This document shows positions 1 to 5,175 of a stretch of DNA of 6,852 nt, piece after piece. The notes under the pieces were generated by a model. That model was not told where the DNA came from. It did no database searches and saw nothing but the letters and a program-made list of their open reading frames with translations. Made by a program: the position numbers and the translations under genes. Origin of the DNA: an uncultured archaeon (GTDB taxonomy: Archaea; Korarchaeota; Korarchaeia; Korarchaeales; Korarchaeaceae); the NCBI GenBank assembly GCA_938073845.1, contig CALJEO010000056.1, positions 1-6,852 on the forward strand. Direction: 5' to 3'. Numbering within the stretch: the stretch's first letter is position 1; every line of letters begins with the position of its first letter.

Positions 1-499
1 GACCAAGGTCTACGGGAGGGCCCTGAGCGTGAACACGCTGTCCAAGGCCTTCGGGATGACGGGCTTCAGGATAGGCTATGTGAACGGAAGCGAGAGCATG
101 ACAGCGGCTCTCTCCAAGTACATGAGCCTAACCATAAGCAACGTTCCCGAGTTCATCCAGGAAGCTTCCGCTGCAGCTTTGGAGGGAGGAGAAGGCTGGG
201 TAAGCGAGGTCAGGGAGAAGCTGAGAGCTCACCTGAGGAGAGCCATGAATGAGCTCTCTGGAGCACCTCTGGAGTATAAGGAACCTCAAGGAGGGCTTTA
301 CATATTCCCTAGGGTAAATATAGATGAATTTGATTCGACAGAATTTGCCTCCCGCGTTCTTGAGGAGAGAGGGATAGCCATAGCTCCTGGATCTGGTTTC
401 GGACCATTCAAGGAATGGATCAGGATAACCTTCGCTAGCGAGGGCGCTGAGCAGGGTCTGAGGCTCCTGAAGGAGGCTCTCCTCTCTTGGAGATCCTAG
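1..499 (+). CDS. Class I/II PLP-dependent aminotransferase, C-terminal part (5' end outside window)
   Basis: The open frame runs in from the window edge (first full codon at position 2) and ends at TAG 497-499, leaving about 165 residues, perhaps 40-45% of a typical protein of about 380-400 residues. The fold-type I PLP signature is visible: N-T-L-S-K-A-F followed by MTGFRIGY, with the Schiff-base lysine encoded at 44-46. Near the end APGSGFGP and then W-I-R-I-T-F carry the arginine (422-424) that in this family binds the substrate carboxylate; EPQGGLYIFP is also typical. The enzyme swaps an amino group between an amino acid and a 2-oxo acid in the cytoplasm. Because the next gene is TyrA-like and overlaps it by 13 nt, an aromatic or aspartate aminotransferase role is likely (transaminating prephenate or 4-hydroxyphenylpyruvate), but substrate cannot be read from this fragment. 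The GTG at 29 is internal, not the start. Confidence 0.92.
   Translation, partial: TKVYGRALSVNTLSKAFGMTGFRIGYVNGSESMTAALSKYMSLTISNVPEFIQEASAAALEGGEGWVSEVREKLRAHLRRAMNELSGAPLEYKEPQGGLYIFPRVNIDEFDSTEFASRVLEERGIAIAPGSGFGPFKEWIRITFASEGAEQGLRLLKEALLSWRS
472..476 (+). promoter_or_regulatory. Shine-Dalgarno site for the TyrA-like gene
   Basis: GGAGG (within AAGGAGG, 470-476) lies inside the end of the aminotransferase gene, 10 nt before the TTG at 487. It decides the non-ATG start of the dehydrogenase and suggests translational coupling between the two overlapping genes. Confidence 0.65.
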
Positions 500-1284
500 T
501 AGTGGGATCGGGAGCCATGGGCTCCCTCTTCTCGAGGTACCTGAGCGAGAGGCATGAGGTCTCCGTTTACGATGTGGATCGGAGCAGGGTGGAGCACCTC
601 CGTGAGAAGCTGAATGTTAAGCCTCTATCTGAGCTGGAAGACATTAGCTCATTCGATGCTGCCCTGGTATGCGTCCCGATATCGAAGGTGCCTTCCGTCG
701 TGGAGGCCCTCGGTAGAAAGATGAGGAGCGGGAGCGTTGTCATGGAGGTAAGCTCCGTCAAGAGTCCGGTGATCGAGAGCATGAGGAGGCTAGGGATGAG
801 GGGCATCTCCGGCATCTCCTTCCACCCTCTCTTCGGGCCGGGATTGAGGGAGTTGAGCTCCGGTAAGGCTGCTGTCATCGAGGTGAGGGATCTGGAGGAG
901 GAGATGTCCTACCTATCATCCCTATTCCCGTTCGAGCTGATCCCCATGGGACTGGAGGAGCACGATAGGGCCATGGCTTGGCTCGGGCTGATACACCTCA
1001 TCACCAACGCCTTTCTCTCCTCATCGGACAGCTACTCCGAGGAGTTGAGTAAGGCGAGCACCACAACAATCTCCTGGTTCCTCAAAGTGGCCATCGCTAC
1101 CCTGACTCAGGATGAAAGCTTAAGCCAGGAGCTTATATCAAATAACCCCTACTTCGAGGACTGCTTGAGGGACTTCATCGCCGATCTGAGATCTAGGGAT
1201 TTCAGGAGGATCAGGGGAAGGATAGGGAGATGGTTGGAGAGGATAAAGCCAGAAGATGCTTATGAGCTGCTTTACAGCATCTGA
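487..1284 (+). CDS. tyrA: Prephenate/arogenate dehydrogenase (TyrA-like), NAD(P)-dependent
   Basis: A 265-residue protein that fits a stand-alone TyrA catalytic unit without chorismate mutase or ACT domain. It oxidatively decarboxylates prephenate (or arogenate) to 4-hydroxyphenylpyruvate (or tyrosine) in the cytoplasm. Residues 1-30 form a Rossmann beta-alpha-beta with GSGAMG at 7-12 and an acidic D29 at the end of the second strand, favouring NAD over NADP. EVSSVKSP (87-94) and HPLFGP (113-118, H113) match the conserved substrate-site region; H159-D160 and H170 follow in the helical dimerisation half. The FRDxTR arginine motif of bacterial TyrA is not recognisable; the matching stretch near 190-221 reads TTT, then TQD, then NNP. 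The TTG start is chosen because it precedes the Rossmann strand directly and has GGAGG 10 nt upstream; the next ATG (517) would destroy the glycine motif. It overlaps the aminotransferase by 13 nt, and its stop abuts the stop of the convergent gene. An alternative is another NAD-dependent dehydrogenase of the same superfamily. Confidence 0.87.
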   Translation: MEILVVGSGAMGSLFSRYLSERHEVSVYDVDRSRVEHLREKLNVKPLSELEDISSFDAALVCVPISKVPSVVEALGRKMRSGSVVMEVSSVKSPVIESMRRLGMRGISGISFHPLFGPGLRELSSGKAAVIEVRDLEEEMSYLSSLFPFELIPMGLEEHDRAMAWLGLIHLITNAFLSSSDSYSEELSKASTTTISWFLKVAIATLTQDESLSQELISNNPYFEDCLRDFIADLRSRDFRRIRGRIGRWLERIKPEDAYELLYSI

Positions 1285-2223
1285 TCACTCATATATCTCA
1301 GCCGGATTCTCATCCGTGCTAGGGGGTACCTCCTCCTCCGTGGCCTCCCTCAAGTAGAGTGGGAGGCTGAAGAGCGAGTGATGCACCTCAGGGAGGTAGA
1401 ACCTCGTCTTCCCCTTCAGCCTATCCTCAAACCTTCTCTCTAAGGTGCCCCTATCAAGCTCAGGGGGTACGATGTAGTCAGATCCGAACGAGAAGGACCA
1501 CTCATCATTGAAGGAGGGTACATAGGCCTTCGCCACAGTGTGCTTCTGAAATACCTCCCTTATCGCCCTGTATATCCTCTGGAACGTCAGCCTGTTAAAG
1601 TGAACCCCCTCGCTGTGGGTCACCATAAGACCCCCTTCCCTCATCAGCCTCCTCACCATGGAGTAGAATTCCTTCGTGTAGAGCCTCACCGCTTGGCCAT
1701 ATGGATCAGTCAGATCCAATATGACGGCATCGTACTTCTCCTCGCAGCTCTCAACGTACTTCCTGCCATCTTCTATCACGAGCTTAAGCCTTCTATCATC
1801 GAAGGAACCTCCTGGGACCTCCGGGAGGTTTCTCTTAACCATCTCTATGACGGAACTGTCTAGCTCGACCATCGTGACCTCCTCCACGGGGTGCTTCAGG
1901 ACCTCCCTCAGGGCCCCTCCGTCCCCTCCCCCTATTATCAGCACCTTCTCGGGTCTCTCGAGCGATATGAGTGCGGGATGCACCAGGGACTCGTGGTAGA
2001 TGAACTCATCGTATAGAGAGAGCATTATTATGTGCTCTATGAACAGCGACTTTCCGAAGAGCTCTAAGTCCACTGTCTCAACCAACTGCCCTGCCGGAGT
2101 GAGCTCAGAGGAGAGCACCTCATTCACTACTTGAAGCGTGGCCATGTGCGGTCCAGCATGCTCCAAGTAAAGCAGATGCCCATCTATGTTCCTCAGCCCG
2201 GGCTTTGGCAACCTCGGGGGCAT
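1285..2223 (-). CDS. speE: Polyamine aminopropyltransferase (spermidine/thermospermine synthase family)
   Basis: It transfers the aminopropyl group of decarboxylated S-adenosylmethionine to an amine such as putrescine, agmatine or spermidine. In the 312-residue version, YHE begins at Y76, the nucleotide-binding loop GGGDGG is at 98-103, the ribose-binding acidic residue E120 sits in VELD, EDG is near 151-153, and the catalytic loop DLTDPYG carries D170 and D173. The stretch LYTKEFY and the later VPSFNDEW (235-242) followed by GSD resemble the plant ACL5 thermospermine synthase more than classical spermidine synthases (from memory, not aligned). A GTG at 2238 would add five residues, but its GGAG is only 2 nt away. 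The ATG at 2223 is preferred because a TATA-like element is centred 25 nt upstream, as expected for a leaderless mRNA. The stop codon touches the TyrA stop with no gap. It follows the secreted-protein gene by 39 nt and may be read from both its own promoter and the upstream operon. Confidence 0.9.
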   Translation of the reverse strand: MPPRLPKPGLRNIDGHLLYLEHAGPHMATLQVVNEVLSSELTPAGQLVETVDLELFGKSLFIEHIIMLSLYDEFIYHESLVHPALISLERPEKVLIIGGGDGGALREVLKHPVEEVTMVELDSSVIEMVKRNLPEVPGGSFDDRRLKLVIEDGRKYVESCEEKYDAVILDLTDPYGQAVRLYTKEFYSMVRRLMREGGLMVTHSEGVHFNRLTFQRIYRAIREVFQKHTVAKAYVPSFNDEWSFSFGSDYIVPPELDRGTLERRFEDRLKGKTRFYLPEVHHSLFSLPLYLREATEEEVPPSTDENPAEIYE

Positions 2224-2243
2224 GGGGCAAGCACACACCTCTC

Positions 2244-2253
2244 CTTAAAAAGT
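2244..2253 (-). promoter_or_regulatory. TATA-like promoter element for the aminopropyltransferase gene
   Basis: On the minus strand this reads ACTTTTTAAG, centred about 25 nt before the ATG at 2223, the usual distance from an archaeal TATA box to the transcription start. It implies a leaderless mRNA starting at that ATG. The T-run also lies just past the stop of the upstream gene, so it could instead, or also, serve as an archaeal T-rich terminator. Confidence 0.45.
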
Positions 2254-2262
2254 TTGATCATG

Positions 2263-3861
2263 TCAAGGCTTTAAGGCACTCGCCACCTCTCGGGGATCTT
2301 CCCTGATGAGCTCAGCCAGGAGGGGGATCCCATCAGCATCCGGGTCGGATGAGAGAAGGGCCGAAGTTTCCTTCCTGGTCTTCCCAGCTGCTATCACTAT
2401 GAAAGTATCCCCATCTCTCTTAACAGCAACGATACTCTTTCCCTTCTCAAGGAGGCTCCTCTCTGTCTCATTTAAGAGAATGGAAGCTACGTTAACTGGC
2501 ATGTACCTATCTGTAGGTGCCTTATGGCCCCCCAGAACTATCACCAGGTCGTAGTTTGAGAATTGGCTGCTGTTACTTATCCTGCGAACAACAAGTCCAG
2601 AAACATTTGAGTAGGAATTTATGAGCTCCCTGGAGAGGATCCAGTCTATCTCGTTGCTGTAGATGGCCACTCTCCTAGCCCTGACGCTCAGGGAAATTTC
2701 GTAAAATTTATTAACTTGACCCTTCAGTAGGATCCTCAGCTTACCCGATGCATTGGCTTCGGGTAGGGGTTTCAGCATCACGCTGAGGTTGAAGGGTGGC
2801 CTCCCCTCCGGGGGATCGAGCATCACGCTCAACCATTCGGGTGCTTCGAGTAGTGAGGCAGTCACCCTGCCGCTGAAGTTCCCCGTTGGTATTATCCTAA
2901 GCATCAGCGTCTCTGTAAAACCTCCTCTCAGCTTAGCCCCGCTGGGGCCCGCAACGGCGAACCCCTTCCTCTCCAGGACGGTGAGTCTCAGTGTGGTGTT
3001 CCTGCTCAACTTCCCCACTGCTGAGATCACGACAACGTAAGTACCACCTGGCGCGTACTCAGGGACGCTCAGGTTGAGCGTGCTTACGAAGGAGGGGTAA
3101 CCCTTCTCCGGGAAGATCGTGTAGTTGAGGAACTCGGGCGCTTGAACGCTAAGCGAGACATCGGAGCCTAGGTAGCCATTGACGTAAACCTTCAGGAGAA
3201 TTGAGCTCCCCTGAGATATCTTCACATCGCTTGACTCGAGCGTCAGCTCAAGGGAGGCTACTCTATAGCTCACCTCCACCCTGGGCTTGTTGGTGGATAA
3301 CTCGGAGTAGAAGTGCAGGTAGCCCTCTTCATCACCAGCTATCTTAAGCATAAACCAGCCGGATGCATTCATCTCCGCGTTCACCACCGCTTGAACGTAA
3401 TCTCTTATATCTACCTTCAGCTCGCCGGAGCTCGTCCTCGCCTCGCCCAACTTCCTAAGTAGATCCCCCCCTGGCGACAACCAGTCTTCCATCGAGCTAG
3501 CTGCGAACCAGTTCACCGAGATTATATCTGGCTCCTTAGAGAGCTCCCAGACCTCCACCTTGACGTTTGAGTGGTTCACCACCCTCAGTACCAGCTTCGC
3601 CTCCTCCACCTTGGAGCCCTTAGGTATCCTCGCGAGCTCCGTGGGATCAAATATCAATATCGCCCTGGATTCGTTGTAACGATCACCTACCTTGCTCCTC
3701 AGGACCTTCAGCACCTCCCCGTGGAAGTTCGAGTTCGGTAGCCAGCTGGTGATATAGCAGTCCACAGTAGCGTACATTGTGAGGGAGTCCGCGGATAACC
3801 CAGTGACTGGGAGCAGGAGAGAAGCTAAGGCCAATACTAAGATTTTAGCATATCCTCGCAT
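2263..3861 (-). CDS. Secreted multidomain surface protein: DNRLRE/CBM96-like domain, two Ig-like repeats, C-terminal domain
   Basis: A 532-residue exported protein. Residues 1-24 are a classic Sec signal peptide (MRGYAK, a Leu/Ala-rich core, then GLSA before DS). Residues about 28-200 look like a DNRLRE/CBM96-type beta-sandwich, with the D-C-Y-I-T-S-W-L-P-N-S-N-F opening, the AILIFDPTEL strand and a closing KPRVEVSYR. Two related Ig-like repeats follow (about 201-296 and 297-394), each with an APE(F/W)L segment and a (F/D)PE(K/G) turn. The C-terminal part (395-532) has an alternating-strand pattern with YDLVIVLGG and FIVIAAGKTR, recalling archaeal S-layer-type tail domains, and DPDADG (506-511), a DxDxDG calcium-loop-like motif. 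Twelve N-x-S/T sequons suggest heavy N-glycosylation. There is no C-terminal membrane anchor. The start is fixed by AGGAGG 10 nt upstream and the signal peptide; the more upstream ATG (3894) precedes that ribosome site. It overlaps the hydrolase gene by 17 nt. The role is probably carbohydrate or cell-surface binding; no enzymatic motif was seen. Confidence 0.75.
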   Translation of the reverse strand: MRGYAKILVLALASLLLPVTGLSADSLTMYATVDCYITSWLPNSNFHGEVLKVLRSKVGDRYNESRAILIFDPTELARIPKGSKVEEAKLVLRVVNHSNVKVEVWELSKEPDIISVNWFAASSMEDWLSPGGDLLRKLGEARTSSGELKVDIRDYVQAVVNAEMNASGWFMLKIAGDEEGYLHFYSELSTNKPRVEVSYRVASLELTLESSDVKISQGSSILLKVYVNGYLGSDVSLSVQAPEFLNYTIFPEKGYPSFVSTLNLSVPEYAPGGTYVVVISAVGKLSRNTTLRLTVLERKGFAVAGPSGAKLRGGFTETLMLRIIPTGNFSGRVTASLLEAPEWLSVMLDPPEGRPPFNLSVMLKPLPEANASGKLRILLKGQVNKFYEISLSVRARRVAIYSNEIDWILSRELINSYSNVSGLVVRRISNSSQFSNYDLVIVLGGHKAPTDRYMPVNVASILLNETERSLLEKGKSIVAVKRDGDTFIVIAAGKTRKETSALLSSDPDADGIPLLAELIREDPREVASALKP

Positions 3862-4642
3862 ATAGCCCCGGCCTCCTGTCAGAGAATATATCATTGAGCT
3901 CGTTAATCCTCTTATCGTCAGCCAAGCTGGGATCTATCTCAGCCACGCCCACCTGCTCCCCCTCCTCCGGGGCCTGGACCAGCAGGTTCATCTTCGGGTC
4001 CGCTATCAGGCTCATTCCGTAGTACCTCAGCCTCTTCCCTCCCCTCTCCTCCACACCGCTCCTATCTGCCAGGACTATGAAGACCCTGTTCTCGAATGCC
4101 CTCACCGGATCTACCTTAGGTGCATAGGGCATCACTAGGCAGGAGGGGTGAGCTATCACCTGGGCTCCGGATAGGGCTAGTGTCCTGGCTGACTCCGGAA
4201 AGATCCAGTCGAAGCATATCATGATCCCGACCCTCATGCCAGCTAGTTCGAAGATCTTGAAGCCGGTATCCCCAGGATCGAATAGGAGCTTCTCCTCGAA
4301 GAAGAGGTGAGTCTTCCTGTAGATCCCTCTCACGTCTCCGCTCTCATCTATAGCCACCGCCGAGTTGTAGACCTTATCCCCATCCCTCTCGGCGAAGCCG
4401 GCGATAACAGCGGTTGAGTGCTCAGCTGAGAACTCGCTCATCTTCCTCACGGTGAGGCCATCAGTGCCCTCAGCGAGCTTCCTGACTTCCTCCCTCGAGA
4501 GGAAGAGGTATCCTGTGTTAAAGAGCTCCGGAAAGACGAGTAAATCTGCTTCCACATTTGAGGCAAGCTCTATAGCTCTCCTCACGTTCCTCTCAACCAT
4601 GCCGAATTCTGGATTCGTCTGAACGAAGCCTATCCTCTTCAT
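3845..4642 (-). CDS. Carbon-nitrogen hydrolase of the nitrilase superfamily
   Basis: A 265-residue single-domain protein of normal length for the family. The catalytic triad is intact: E39 in FPELFNTGY, K110 in YRKTHLF and C143 in MICFDWIFPE, with a supporting E117. It hydrolyses a C-N bond (amide, carbamoyl or nitrile) through a cysteine thioester, in the cytoplasm; no signal peptide is present. The stretches ICFDWxFPESARTLAL, VMPYAP, ENRVF and NDIFxDRR strongly recall the Pyrococcus PH0642-type nitrilase homologues (from memory). Candidate roles are aliphatic nitrilase, omega-amidase or N-carbamoylputrescine amidase; the last would fit the aminopropyltransferase two genes downstream, but a surface-protein gene lies between, so this is inference. 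Its TAA stop lies within the start region of the secreted-protein gene (17-nt overlap). The start at 4642 has no in-frame alternative close upstream and no clear ribosome site; a weak TATA-like TTATCTT lies about 33 nt upstream. Confidence 0.9.
   Translation of the reverse strand: MKRIGFVQTNPEFGMVERNVRRAIELASNVEADLLVFPELFNTGYLFLSREEVRKLAEGTDGLTVRKMSEFSAEHSTAVIAGFAERDGDKVYNSAVAIDESGDVRGIYRKTHLFFEEKLLFDPGDTGFKIFELAGMRVGIMICFDWIFPESARTLALSGAQVIAHPSCLVMPYAPKVDPVRAFENRVFIVLADRSGVEERGGKRLRYYGMSLIADPKMNLLVQAPEEGEQVGVAEIDPSLADDKRINELNDIFSDRRPGLYARIC
3872..3877 (-). promoter_or_regulatory. Shine-Dalgarno site for the secreted-protein gene
   Basis: The minus strand carries AGGAGG, 10 nt before the ATG at 3861 and inside the end of the hydrolase gene. 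It sets the start codon of the secreted protein and supports co-transcription and coupled translation of the two genes. Confidence 0.7.
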
Positions 4643-4670
4643 AGGGTATCCCTGATCCCCGCCATCGACC

Positions 4671-4679
4671 CAAGATAAC
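4671..4679 (-). promoter_or_regulatory. Weak TATA-like element upstream of the nitrilase-family gene
   Basis: The minus strand reads GTTATCTTG after a GTAAAG purine stretch, about 33 nt before the ATG at 4642. That would give a leader of roughly 7-8 nt. It is poorer than the other TATA-like elements in the window and may be chance. Confidence 0.25.
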
Positions 4680-4732
4680 CTTTACGGGGCTCCAATGGTT
4701 CTCAAGAGTCAAATGATCTACTGCAGCAACTA

Positions 4733-4762
4733 GGGAGAACCTCGCTGGCGGTGAGGTCTCCC
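4733..4762. other. Imperfect inverted repeat (12-pair hairpin) in the 4643-4774 intergenic gap
   Basis: GGGAGA (4733-4738), a bulged A, and CCTCGC (4740-4745) pair with GTGAGG (4751-4756) and TCTCCC (4757-4762) around a 5-nt loop TGGCG. As plus-strand RNA it has 11 Watson-Crick pairs and one G-U pair; as minus-strand RNA the G-U position becomes a C-A mismatch. It starts 12 nt past the stop of the small membrane protein gene. No T-run follows on the minus strand, so it is not a classical terminator. It could be a structured 3' UTR, a processing site or part of a small RNA. Confidence 0.5.
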
Positions 4763-4774
4763 ATCCGTGCATCT

Positions 4775-5071
4775 TCAGGATATCATCTCCATGACTATGA
4801 TCAGGATGAGCCCAGCTAGTATGAGCCTCTTCCCCTTGTAGCTGAATATATCGCTTCCCCAGAGCACGACGCCTAAGGCTATGAGCAAACCAGCCATCAC
4901 CCTCCCTATCGTCAGTGCCGAGGATCTCAGTAGGTTAAGCAGCTCAATCAATGCATCCGTAAGTCCTTTTATAGACTCCTCTAGCCAAGAGAACGGGTTC
5001 TGAGCCTCAGCGATTAGGCTAGGTACTAACGTGAGTATCAGGATGAGCGTCGGAAGGACGCGCGTATTCAT
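4775..5071 (-). CDS. Small membrane protein with VirB2/TrbC/CedA1-like (conjugation-pilin) topology
   Basis: A 98-residue protein I do not recognise by family with certainty. Residues 1-23 look like a cleavable signal peptide (MNTRVLPT, hydrophobic core, A-E-A before Q). Residues about 28-50 are an amphipathic helix, 53-74 a membrane helix (G-R-V-M-A-G-L-L-I-A-L-G), 76-82 a short basic turn (YKGKR), and 83-97 a second membrane helix. Signal peptide, short linker, two membrane helices and a basic turn is the layout of VirB2/TrbC-type pilins and of archaeal CedA1/TedC-type proteins, giving a mature chain near 75 residues. No assembly ATPase or channel gene is in view, so the pilin call is inference; it may be an unrelated double-spanning protein. 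A TTG three bases upstream (5074) is less likely than the ATG at 5071, which has a TATA-like element centred about 25 nt ahead. It lies 104 nt after the stop of the CARDB-like surface protein, on the same strand. Confidence 0.7.
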   Translation of the reverse strand: MNTRVLPTLILILTLVPSLIAEAQNPFSWLEESIKGLTDALIELLNLLRSSALTIGRVMAGLLIALGVVLWGSDIFSYKGKRLILAGLILIIVMEMIS

Positions 5072-5086
5072 CAAGGGTAAGGTCCC

Positions 5087-5100
5087 TAATAGTATTAAGT
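5087..5100 (-). promoter_or_regulatory. TATA-like element with overlapping palindrome, promoter of the small membrane protein gene
   Basis: The minus strand reads ACTTAATACT (5100-5091), centred about 25 nt before the ATG at 5071, implying a leaderless transcript. Overlapping it is an exact palindrome TAATA-G-TATTA (5087-5097), a possible regulator site that would block TATA-binding protein access. The octamer AGTATTAA recurs 24 nt further upstream at 5115-5122. Confidence 0.45.
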
Positions 5101-5122
5101 TTAGTAAAATCTTCAGTATTAA
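5091..5122. repeat. Direct repeat of AGTATTAA, 24 nt apart
   Basis: AGTATTAA occurs at 5091-5098 and again at 5115-5122 (plus-strand reading) in an AT-rich stretch (about 5087-5130) between the two membrane-protein genes. The spacing is close to two helical turns. This could mean two TATA-like boxes in tandem or paired sites for a regulator. In an AT-rich region of this size chance is possible. Confidence 0.4.
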
Positions 5123-5130
5123 ATTAAAAG
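5121..5130 (-). terminator. Possible T-rich terminator after the CARDB-like surface protein gene
   Basis: On the minus strand CTTTTAATTT follows the gene's stop codon by about 45 nt. Archaeal terminators are often simple T-rich tracts without a hairpin. The tract is short and interrupted, and the same AT-rich region holds the next gene's promoter, so this is tentative. Confidence 0.25.
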
Positions 5131-5175
5131 TTTTGCAGATATCTCCGCGTCAGTCGGTCGCCCGAACGCTGGGCA

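Noticed and set aside
567..878. A minus-strand open frame of 103 codons
   Set aside because: Antisense to the TyrA-like gene, which has clear conserved motifs; low-complexity Ser/Leu/Thr translation.
1540..1999. Two overlapping plus-strand open frames
   Set aside because: They are antisense to the well-supported aminopropyltransferase gene and show no recognisable protein features.
2224..2238. GTG at 2238 as start of the aminopropyltransferase
   Set aside because: The GGAG is only 2 nt away, and a TATA-like box centred 25 nt before ATG 2223 fits a leaderless start there. It cannot be excluded.
2753..3040. A plus-strand open frame of 95 codons
   Set aside because: Antisense shadow of the secreted-protein gene; Ser/Leu/Pro-rich translation without motifs.
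3862..3894. Upstream ATG (3894) as start of the secreted protein
   Set aside because: The Shine-Dalgarno AGGAGG lies downstream of it, and the extra 11 residues would precede a standard signal peptide.
4681..4762. Possible tRNA or C/D box RNA in the intergenic gap, from a GGTTCTC stretch near 4698
   Set aside because: No acceptor stem, anticodon arm or proper GGTTCRA T-loop could be assembled, and no C and D box pair was found on either strand.
4733..4762. Hairpin as an intrinsic terminator for the small membrane protein gene
   Set aside because: No T-run follows on the minus strand, and the stem is weaker in that orientation.
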